From NCBI GenBank assembly GCA_946538445.1, contig CAMNGO010000086.1:1-8210 (forward strand): 8,210 bases of DNA, written 5' to 3'. A program made the translations under genes and the position numbers. Source of the stretch: an uncultured Lachnospiraceae bacterium (lineage in GTDB: Bacteria > Bacillota > Clostridia > Lachnospirales > Lachnospiraceae). The notes beneath the pieces are model-generated. The model saw only the letters and a program-made list of their open reading frames with translations. It had not been told where the DNA came from and ran no database searches. Below, piece by piece: positions 1-5,715 of this stretch (position 1 is the stretch's first letter; every line of letters starts with the position of its first letter).

Positions 1-639
1 CATGTCTACAGATAAAGCAGAGAGAATCCTGGCTGATTCGATTACGTCTTCCATATCATCCCAGGGAAGATTCAGGATCATATGGGTACAGATTGGGAAT
101 CCGTAGCGGGATATTCTTTGGACTGCGTCCAGATATTCCGCCAGACCATGTCCGCGGTTCACTTTCTTTAAAGTGTGATAGTTTACCGTCTGGAGCCCGA
201 TCTCCAGAGAAATCTCAACCCCTGTCTTTTGTCGAAAGTCATCAAAAGCTCTCAGATAATCATCCCGGATACAATCCGGTCTCGTGGAGAGGGAGATCTC
301 AACGATCTCCGGGCAATACAATGCTTCTTCCATGTAGGACAGCAGTGCAGGCAGGGGCAGGAAGGTATTGGTATAATTCTGGAAATATGCGATAAATTTG
401 TGAGCATGATACCGCTTTTCAATCTTTTCTCTTGACCGGATCAGCTGTTCTTTTACCGGAATCCGGGCCGGTGCCGCCTCAAAGCCGGTTCCTATCTCGG
501 AACAGAAGCTGCATCCCTGACCTTCCATGCGATTCGGACAGGAGACAGGGAGATTCACAGGAAGTTTATACACTTTTTCCCCATATTTTTCTTTCAGATA
601 ACCGGAATAACTCCGATATCTTTCTTGTTTCTGTGTCAT
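1..639 (-). CDS. Radical SAM protein, YhcC/TIGR01212-like (C-terminus outside window)
   Basis: The frame opens with ATG at 637-639 and stays open for 213 codons to the left edge, so the 3' end is missing. The start follows a GGGGAG ribosome binding site about five bases upstream. Cysteines at residues 34, 43 and 46 form a C-x8-C-x2-C cluster; the C-x2-C part and the surrounding Pro-Asn-Arg and Gly-Cys-Ser-Phe-Cys context resemble the 4Fe-4S site of the YhcC radical SAM family. Further family-like stretches are FIAYFQNYTNTF (about 86-97), STRPD, EIGLQT and a KKVNRGH motif. Radical SAM enzymes cleave S-adenosylmethionine to a 5'-deoxyadenosyl radical, but the substrate of this branch is not established to my knowledge. 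The gene lies 120 bases downstream of the P-loop gene with a hairpin between them, so it may belong to another transcript. The family call is firm; the biological role is unknown. Confidence 0.88.
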   Translation of the reverse strand, partial: MTQKQERYRSYSGYLKEKYGEKVYKLPVNLPVSCPNRMEGQGCSFCSEIGTGFEAAPARIPVKEQLIRSREKIEKRYHAHKFIAYFQNYTNTFLPLPALLSYMEEALYCPEIVEISLSTRPDCIRDDYLRAFDDFRQKTGVEISLEIGLQTVNYHTLKKVNRGHGLAEYLDAVQRISRYGFPICTHMILNLPWDDMEDVIESARILSALSVDM

Positions 640-671
640 ACTGCTCCCCTTTTTTGATAGCAGAAAGGAAA

Positions 672-695
672 ATGCCCCATATCACTATGAGGCAT
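672..695 (-). terminator. 10-bp hairpin with GTGA loop, probable terminator or leader attenuator
   Basis: Read on the minus strand, ATGCCTCATA and TATGGGGCAT pair over ten bases (one G-U) around a GTGA tetraloop of the stable GNRA class. The sequence then continues TTTCCTTTC, an interrupted U-rich tract. It lies about 64 bases after the P-loop stop codon and only 32 bases before the ATG of the radical SAM gene. It fits a moderately good intrinsic terminator of the P-loop transcript. The C-interrupted T tract suggests incomplete termination, so read-through into the next gene is possible. Confidence 0.55.
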
Positions 696-759
696 ACTTT
701 TCAATCACTGGCTATGATTTTCATGCTGTCAGATCATATCCCGAATGATCCCGCGTCCC

Positions 760-1176
760 TTAAAGGGCTACAGAAACCATATCCTGTATCTCTTCCGGCA
801 GCTCTTCTTTCGCCTGGGATACACTGAGGATAAAATCAACATCAAACTTCTTGGATAATCTATCTAAATAACGGACACACTCTAAAAGGTTATCTTTGAT
901 AAATGCGATGGTCAGGAAGCTGTCCAGGAAGATCTTGTCAAGATCATGGTCCTGGGACAGGATACCGGCGATAAATCCGATAAACATATCAGTATCAATG
1001 ATGTCAAACTCAGGAACTACGATAAGTCTGATCTGGTTGTTCAATTCATACATATGCTTGCTGTTTTTGTCCAGATATACGATTGTTCCGTGTGTTGTCT
1101 TAATATCGTCATTCACTCTCTGAAGTAAAATCTTTGTTTTTCCTCGGCCCTTTGGACCGGCAATAATATCTATCAT
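760..1176 (-). CDS. Small P-loop NTPase of unknown function
   Basis: This 138-residue cytosolic protein begins at ATG 1174-1176, seven bases after AAGGAGGG. A Walker A motif, GPKGRGKT, occupies residues 7-14 directly after the first beta strand. A hydrophobic strand ending in Asp85 (KIFLDSF) is a plausible Walker B. The predicted order is strand, P-loop helix, strand (TIVYLDK), strand (RLIVV), helix (about 63-74), Walker B strand, helix, strand (DFILSVS), final strand, which is a minimal P-loop domain with nothing else attached. There is no membrane segment, zinc site or DNA-binding motif. I recall similar short proteins in Lachnospiraceae, sometimes automatically labelled PilT-like, but it lacks the size and domains of a PilT motor ATPase. 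It follows the cell-wall operon in the same direction but has its own promoter. Nucleotide binding is well supported by motif; the substrate is unknown. Confidence 0.85.
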   Translation of the reverse strand: MIDIIAGPKGRGKTKILLQRVNDDIKTTHGTIVYLDKNSKHMYELNNQIRLIVVPEFDIIDTDMFIGFIAGILSQDHDLDKIFLDSFLTIAFIKDNLLECVRYLDRLSKKFDVDFILSVSQAKEELPEEIQDMVSVAL

Positions 1177-1230
1177 GGCCTTGCCCTCCTTATTATCAGA
1201 CTATATACATAATCTTAATTTTCTTATTCC

Positions 1231-1259
1231 ATTATAGTTTATATGACAAAAAATCACAA
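1231..1259 (-). promoter_or_regulatory. Sigma-A-type promoter for the P-loop NTPase gene
   Basis: On the minus strand a perfect -10 box TATAAT (plus-strand 1231-1236) sits exactly 17 bases after TTGTGA (1254-1259), which matches the -35 consensus TTGACA at four of six positions. The flanks are AT-rich. Transcription would start near position 1224, giving a leader of roughly 45-50 bases with the AAGGAGGG site near its end. The -35 box begins only four bases past the dacA stop codon, so this marks a new transcription unit, though read-through from the upstream operon remains possible. Confidence 0.7.
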
Positions 1260-1262
1260 CCT

Positions 1263-2225
1263 CTATTTCAAGGTTTTCTCCAACAATTCCGACATGGAGT
1301 GATAGAGGGTATCCTTGGTCTTAGATCCCAATACCACACTGAAGAACCTCTCCCCATCTTCATTTTCCGTCATCAGGATAAGGCAGGAATTCGCCAGGGA
1401 GGTGGTTCCTGTCTTGCCGCCGTACATGATCACTCCCTCCGGAACAGGGTATTCGTTCAGAAGATAGTGGTTGGTACTCTGCATGTATTCATGGACTTCC
1501 TGTCCATAACTGTTTTTGTAAGTCATGGTATTATCTTTCATGGATACAAAATCAACAAATGTATCATATTCCACGACCTTATTGAAAATCAGATAGAGAT
1601 CATAAGCAGTGGTATAATGATCGTCATCATGTAAACCGCTGGGATTCACAAAATGAGTGTGAGTGGCTCCCAGTTCTCTGGCTCGCTTATTCATCATATC
1701 CACAAAATGATCTGTGGTCCCACCGATATACTCTGCCAGGATCACAGCACAGTCATTGGCTGATTTCACAAGCATGGTCCGTAACACTTCTTCCACAGTG
1801 ACGGTGTCTCCCTTGACCAGTGTACTGATCACAGCCCCGTCTTCCGTGACATTGGTATTATGCTCCAAAGTGATCGTATCATTCAGTTTGCCGGACTCCA
1901 GGGTCAGCAAAGCCGTCATGATCTTGGTGACACTTGCCGGGTATAATTTTTTAAAACAACGATAAGAAGTAATCACCTCATTGGTGGTGTCATTGATGAG
2001 AAGGTCGGCATAATCATTTGACTGCATGGCAAAAGCTTTATCCTCCGCTTTGGATAAAACAGCCAGATCTTCGGCCATGCCGGATTCCTTATCATTTTCT
2101 CCCCGTGTCTGAGCGTAGTATTCGTCGAATCTGTCCCCATATTGAAAGGAGAATCTCTTGCAGCCGCTACACAGGCAGACAATTGTCAAAATACATAGAA
2201 AACGCAGTGCAATACGTCTTTTCAT
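1263..2225 (-). CDS. dacA: D-alanyl-D-alanine carboxypeptidase (peptidase S11, PBP5-like), probable lipoprotein
   Basis: This low-molecular-weight PBP removes the terminal D-Ala from peptidoglycan pentapeptides outside the membrane, limiting 4-3 cross-linking. The three penicillin-binding motifs are present and correctly ordered: SVTK at 98-101 (catalytic Ser98), SAN at 155-157 and KTG at 271-273. FVNPSGL at about 192-198 and the YPASVTK context are typical of S11 enzymes. The N-terminus has a positive start (MKRR), a hydrophobic core and CSGC with Cys22 as the probable lipidation site; Cys at the -3 position makes this an imperfect lipobox. The 320-residue protein ends soon after the catalytic domain and lacks the C-terminal domain and amphipathic anchor helix of E. 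coli PBP5, so membrane attachment would rely on the N-terminus. ATG at 2223-2225 follows AGGAG, which overlaps the mgsA stop codon; the gap is 13 bases, indicating co-transcription. The dacA symbol is by family, and several paralogues may exist. Confidence 0.92.
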   Translation of the reverse strand: MKRRIALRFLCILTIVCLCSGCKRFSFQYGDRFDEYYAQTRGENDKESGMAEDLAVLSKAEDKAFAMQSNDYADLLINDTTNEVITSYRCFKKLYPASVTKIMTALLTLESGKLNDTITLEHNTNVTEDGAVISTLVKGDTVTVEEVLRTMLVKSANDCAVILAEYIGGTTDHFVDMMNKRARELGATHTHFVNPSGLHDDDHYTTAYDLYLIFNKVVEYDTFVDFVSMKDNTMTYKNSYGQEVHEYMQSTNHYLLNEYPVPEGVIMYGGKTGTTSLANSCLILMTENEDGERFFSVVLGSKTKDTLYHSMSELLEKTLK

Positions 2226-2238
2226 TATAAACTAACTC

Positions 2239-2634
2239 CTAACGATACATTTCTCTCCATTCGAGATCTCCCCTCTCCAAAGCTTTCACCAGAAGCTCGG
2301 CAGTGGCGAGATTCGATGCCAAAGGTATGTTGTGCACATCGCAGAGATGGAGAATATTAAAGAGATCCGGCTCATTCACCTGCTTGCTTAGGGGGTCGCG
2401 CAGGAAAATAACCATGTCGATCAGATTGTGTTCGATCTGGGATCCCAATTGCTGCTCTCCTCCCAGGCTGCCGGCCAGATATTTATGTACATTCAGATTT
2501 GTCACTTCTTCGATCAGTCTGCCGGTGGTGGCAGTGGCATAGAGCTCATGTTTATTCAATATCCCACGGTAAGCGATACAGAAATTCTGCATCAGTTTCT
2601 TTTTTCCATCATGTGCTACCAATCCGATATTCAT
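2239..2634 (-). CDS. mgsA: Methylglyoxal synthase homologue with altered active-site residues
   Basis: Family members convert dihydroxyacetone phosphate to methylglyoxal and phosphate, a glycolytic bypass that relieves sugar-phosphate stress. The 131-residue length is close to that of Bacillus and E. coli MgsA. Conserved elements are the opening strand with AHD (His8-Asp9, matching E. coli His19-Asp20), the TTG phosphate-binding stretch (36-38), a GG-x-QQ-G motif (58-64), DPL (80-82), Asp90 and the ASNLATAE segment near 106-113. By comparison with the E. coli sequence from memory, catalytic Asp71 is Glu60 here (codon GAG at 2455-2457), His98 is Asn87 (AAT at 2374-2376), and Gly46 is Ala35. 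Activity may therefore be changed, although the fold is clearly kept. ATG at 2632-2634 has AAGGAGGAG just upstream, running into the rodA stop codon, so it is probably translationally coupled to rodA. Family assignment is firm; enzymatic competence is uncertain. Confidence 0.93.
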   Translation of the reverse strand: MNIGLVAHDGKKKLMQNFCIAYRGILNKHELYATATTGRLIEEVTNLNVHKYLAGSLGGEQQLGSQIEHNLIDMVIFLRDPLSKQVNEPDLFNILHLCDVHNIPLASNLATAELLVKALERGDLEWREMYR

Positions 2635-2646
2635 TTTTCTCCTCCT

Positions 2647-3765
2647 TTAATAATGCCTCTGCAGCCCGATATTAATCACGATTCCAATGCCCGCAGTCAA
2701 GCTGAGCAAAGAAGTCAGTCCATAACTGATAAAAGGCAGCGGGAGTCCTGTATTTGGTAATAGCTGTGTGGCGACACCGATATTAATAAATGACTGTACT
2801 CCGATCAGAGCACCTACGCCGATGGCAATTAATCTGCCACTCATATTTTTCGCCCTGGCAGCTATTATAAAACATTGTAACACTATAAAAGACAATAATG
2901 CAATGAGAATCGTACAACCGATAAATCCAAACTCCTCCCCAACAACAGAGAAGATGAAGTCCGTCTGCTGCTCGGAGACAAGTCCGGTATCAGTCACAGA
3001 GATTCCCGCATCGGAAAGTGTGTTATTATTGATACCTTTTCCGTATAGCTGACCCGATCCGATGGCCATAACAGAATTCCCCTGCTGATATGCTGTGGTA
3101 TCCGCATACTCGGAAGGATTGATAAATGACATGATACGGGTCACCTGATAATCTTCCAGCAAGACCTGGTTGGGTGTCTGAATGTACCAGATAAAAAGAG
3201 CAAAAAGAGGGATGAAGATGATGAGGCATCTTCGAATCAGTTTTCCGCTCAGTCCTCCCACAAAGATGACTGCCAGCAGGATAATGGTTATGTCCAGTGT
3301 TGTTGACAGGTCCGGCTCCACCAGGATTAAAAACAGTGGAACCGCACATAATCCCGCCAGCCTGGCCAGGGTCTTGAACTCATTGAAGTCCTCCATGTGT
3401 TCCTGGATATACATGGCCACAAAGATGATCATGATGATCTTCGAGAACTCGGAAGGCTGTAATCTGGTGAATCCCAGATTGAGCCATCGCCTGGACCCGT
3501 TTACTCCGACACCTGCAAATCTTACGATCAGCAGCATAAGGATGTTGATTCCATACAGCACATTACTCAATCCACAGATAAAGTTGTAGTTGACAAATGA
3601 CAGGAAAAGGAGGATTCCAAGGCAGACGATCACACCCACCAGCTGCTTTCTGGTGTAACTGCTGTCAGCACTGTTGATAAAAACCACACCCAAAGAACAG
3701 GTGATTACCACTGCAAGAAGTAAAAACCAGTTGTAATTTTTTAATTGATACTTCTCCCGAAACAT
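2647..3765 (-). CDS. rodA: RodA, SEDS peptidoglycan glycosyltransferase of the elongasome
   Basis: RodA polymerises lipid II into glycan strands at the side wall and works as a pair with a class B PBP, here encoded four genes upstream. The 372-residue protein is almost entirely membrane segments, about ten by eye (for example 12-31, 41-60, 65-85, 157-171, 179-195, 311-333, 341-368). SEDS signatures are present: SRRWLNLG at 91-98, QPSEFSK at 103-109, EPDLST at 150-155, TDFIFSVVGEEFGF at 268-281 (Asp269 corresponds to the catalytic Asp of B. subtilis RodA and E. coli FtsW) and PFISYG near 344-349. RodA rather than FtsW is chosen because of the MinCDE/PBP2 context and the short termini. ATG at 3763-3765 follows AGGAGG by five bases; that site overlaps the minE stop codon, and the gap is nine bases. 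Confidence 0.95.
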   Translation of the reverse strand: MFREKYQLKNYNWFLLLAVVITCSLGVVFINSADSSYTRKQLVGVIVCLGILLFLSFVNYNFICGLSNVLYGINILMLLIVRFAGVGVNGSRRWLNLGFTRLQPSEFSKIIMIIFVAMYIQEHMEDFNEFKTLARLAGLCAVPLFLILVEPDLSTTLDITIILLAVIFVGGLSGKLIRRCLIIFIPLFALFIWYIQTPNQVLLEDYQVTRIMSFINPSEYADTTAYQQGNSVMAIGSGQLYGKGINNNTLSDAGISVTDTGLVSEQQTDFIFSVVGEEFGFIGCTILIALLSFIVLQCFIIAARAKNMSGRLIAIGVGALIGVQSFINIGVATQLLPNTGLPLPFISYGLTSLLSLTAGIGIVINIGLQRHY

Positions 3766-3774
3766 ACCTGCCTC

Positions 3775-4050
3775 CTAGCGGCCGGTCTTCAGCTCCTTAA
3801 TCGGAATGTTGGCATAGATAGCCGGAACGATTCCATTTCCGCCTTCAGACTCCGTCTGGGTAATCTGAATATCCAGACCGGCAACGTCAATCTCCATATA
3901 TTTTGAAATCACTTCAATAATGTCATTTTTAATCATTTCCATGGTCTCCGGGGAACAGTTGGCCCGGTCGGAAACAAGAACAAATTTCAGCCGTTCTTTG
4001 GCTGTATTGCTGGAATTTTTTTTCTTGAAAAATACATCAAAGAATCCCAT
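3775..4050 (-). CDS. minE: MinE, topological specificity factor of the Min system
   Basis: MinE stimulates MinD ATPase and displaces MinC from MinD, restricting the division inhibitor to the poles. The 91-residue length is normal. Residues 1-13 form an amphipathic, basic membrane-binding segment (Phe3, Phe4, Phe7, Phe8, then KKK). The AKERLKFVL stretch (about 17-25) belongs to the anti-MinCD region that binds MinD. DIIEVISKYMEID (43-55) is the classical MinE helix before the C-terminal dimerisation strands. ATG at 4048-4050 follows AAGGAGGGTG, and this site overlaps the minD stop codon, with a 12-base gap. Its presence indicates an E. coli-like oscillating or dynamic Min system rather than the DivIVA/MinJ-anchored type of Bacillus, although DivIVA elsewhere in the genome cannot be excluded. 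Confidence 0.95.
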   Translation of the reverse strand: MGFFDVFFKKKNSSNTAKERLKFVLVSDRANCSPETMEMIKNDIIEVISKYMEIDVAGLDIQITQTESEGGNGIVPAIYANIPIKELKTGR

Positions 4051-4062
4051 TGTTCACCCTCC

Positions 4063-4854
4063 TTAATATCCTCTTGTGATGAGGTTGACCAGTTTTCTGA
4101 AGAATCCTTCATCCTCAAGCTTCATCATTGGTACATCCTCTCCGGTCACTCTCCGGCAAATGTTCACATATGCCTGTCCGGATTTTGAGGAGGAGCCTAC
4201 CAGCGGTTCCCCTTCATTGGTAGATACTACGATAGCCTCGTCATAAGGCACGACTCCGATGAGATTGATGGCCAGGATATCCAGCACATCATCCACAGAC
4301 AACATATCCCCTCTTTTTACCATATCGAGACGGATTCGATTGATGATCAGATCGATTCTCTTCACTTCCTCAGCCTGCAGCAATCCGATGATCCGGTCTG
4401 CATCCCGGATCGCAGCAACCTCCGGGGTCGTAACGATCAGAGCCCGGTCCGCACCGGCGATGGCATTCTTGAATCCCTGCTCGATCCCGGCGGGACAGTC
4501 CAATATAATATAATCAAATTCTTCTCTCAGTTCGTCCACCAAAGTCTTCATCTGCTCCGGTGTTACGGAAGTCTTATCCCTGGTCTGCGCGGAAGGCAGC
4601 AGGTAAAGATCCGGGTATTTTTTATCCTTGATCATGGCCTGTTTGGCGCGGCAGTTTCCTTCCACAACATCAACAAGGTTATAAACGATTCTGTTTTCCA
4701 GACCCATGACCACATCCAGATTACGTAAACCGATATCCGTATCGATCAAAACGACTTTCTTGCCCAACTGTGCCAGGCCTGTTCCGATATTCGCTGTGGT
4801 GGTTGTCTTGCCGACACCGCCCTTCCCGGATGTAATTACAATAACTTCACTCAT
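4063..4854 (-). CDS. minD: MinD, septum site-determining membrane ATPase
   Basis: MinD is a ParA/MinD-family ATPase that dimerises on the membrane with ATP, recruits MinC and is released by MinE. The deviant Walker A motif, GKGGVGKT, is at 10-17, with signature Lys11 and Lys16. Asp40 lies in DTDIGLRNLD (38-47, switch I), and the Walker B strand YIILD ends at Asp119, followed by CPAG. The last residues (about 250-263, GFFRKLVNLITRGY) form the amphipathic membrane-targeting helix. At 263 residues it is full length. ATG at 4852-4854 is preceded by AAGGAG at a somewhat long spacing of about 11 bases. The gap to minC is 51 bases, the widest within the block. I saw no convincing promoter there. Confidence 0.97.
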   Translation of the reverse strand: MSEVIVITSGKGGVGKTTTTANIGTGLAQLGKKVVLIDTDIGLRNLDVVMGLENRIVYNLVDVVEGNCRAKQAMIKDKKYPDLYLLPSAQTRDKTSVTPEQMKTLVDELREEFDYIILDCPAGIEQGFKNAIAGADRALIVTTPEVAAIRDADRIIGLLQAEEVKRIDLIINRIRLDMVKRGDMLSVDDVLDILAINLIGVVPYDEAIVVSTNEGEPLVGSSSKSGQAYVNICRRVTGEDVPMMKLEDEGFFRKLVNLITRGY

Positions 4855-4905
4855 AATGTATCATTCTCCTTCTATTTCGTCTTATACTCTTTGATCCCGT
4901 CGATT

Positions 4906-5700
4906 CTACATGGAACTGAACTCATTGATCAAGGCTCTTGTGATGGGTTCGATAAAGATACTGTTATTCTCCACGAATGCAATCTTTGGCTCCATCGGGT
5001 CTTCTTTTTTTCTGCGAAGTCTCCTCTTCTTCTTGGAGGCTTTCTGGTCAGGTGCCCTTGCTATGATATTCCCTATTTTTATCTGCATGGGGTCCATGGA
5101 CAGGGCCGCCACCAGGGCACTTTGATCGGAGGGGTATCCTGCCGTGATTATGCCCTTCAGACTTCCCAGTACGACCACGTTACCTCCGGCGGTCACCTGG
5201 GCTCCCGGATTGATATCCCCGAGGATCACGATGCTTCCATCCACCTCGATACTCTGTCCGGATCGAAGGGTGCCGCGATAAAACTGGCCGTTTTTTTCCG
5301 TGGGCTGTTCGGAATGGAACAGCTCCTGCGGCTCAGACGGTAATTCTTCGGGATTGGTCTCTTCTTCCGCTGTCAGCTCTTTGAGAGCAGGAGATTTTAT
5401 GAGTTCTCTCTCCTTTATAACTCTGGCGAAGGTTTTCTCCTCATCCCGGGCTCCGTCAATCAGATATCCGATGCGCAGATCACAGTTGGCCGTGATTGCA
5501 TCCACCAGAGCATTCTGTTCCTCTTCCGTGAGGTCCCTTCCATCGAAGCGGATAGCCATGGGTCTCTGGCGGTCAAAGAAACCGCTGGATTCCCTGAATT
5601 TTACAGATACTTCCTGCAGAAGCTCCTCAAAGGAAAGATCCGGATTCAGTACAATCTGAAATCCATATTTGTTACCTTTGATTATAACAGGACTTTTCAT
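4906..5700 (-). CDS. minC: MinC, FtsZ assembly inhibitor, with a polybasic insertion
   Basis: MinC is carried to the membrane by MinD and blocks FtsZ polymerisation away from midcell. I place the start at ATG 5698-5700 (264 residues), because GAGGAG lies seven bases upstream; an in-frame TTG at 5713-5715 would put that ribosome binding site inside the gene. Residues 1-105 form the N-terminal FtsZ-inhibiting domain, here divergent. An acidic, proline-containing linker spans about 106-138. Residues 140-216 are the right-handed beta-helix C-terminal domain with RSGQ (146-149), the conserved MinD-binding motif, and Gly-rich turns (VILGDINPGAQVTAGGNVVV region). A strongly basic run (KKKRRLRRKK, 223-232) interrupts the domain before the final strands (EPKIAFVENNSIFIEPIT). 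The gene starts 15 bases after the PBP2 stop codon. Confidence 0.93.
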   Translation of the reverse strand: MKSPVIIKGNKYGFQIVLNPDLSFEELLQEVSVKFRESSGFFDRQRPMAIRFDGRDLTEEEQNALVDAITANCDLRIGYLIDGARDEEKTFARVIKERELIKSPALKELTAEEETNPEELPSEPQELFHSEQPTEKNGQFYRGTLRSGQSIEVDGSIVILGDINPGAQVTAGGNVVVLGSLKGIITAGYPSDQSALVAALSMDPMQIKIGNIIARAPDQKASKKKRRLRRKKEDPMEPKIAFVENNSIFIEPITRALINEFSSM

Positions 5701-5715
5701 ATATTTTCTCCTCAA

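Noticed and set aside
732..750. Inverted repeat GATCAT/ATGATC with a seven-base loop after the P-loop gene
   Set aside because: Six-bp arms are short, no U tract or regulator context supports them, and such repeats are expected by chance.
432..827. Plus-strand open frame of 131 codons across the radical SAM start and hairpin
   Set aside because: It overlaps two convincing minus-strand genes and the hairpin, and the translation shows no domain or plausible start signal.
1248..1275. Intrinsic terminator at the end of dacA
   Set aside because: The stem is only five base pairs, mostly weak, with four bases before the T run; it is too poor to list as a feature on its own.
4855..4905. Possible internal promoter before minD (TATAAG on the minus strand)
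   Set aside because: No acceptable -35 hexamer lies 16-18 bases upstream; the gap looks like ordinary operon spacing.
4891..5343. Plus-strand open frame of 150 codons opposite minC
   Set aside because: It is fully antisense to minC, with no family resemblance and no promoter or clear ribosome binding site supporting it.
5701..5715. TTG at 5713-5715 as the minC start
   Set aside because: The GAGGAG ribosome binding site would fall inside the coding region; ATG at 5698-5700 is ideally spaced from it.
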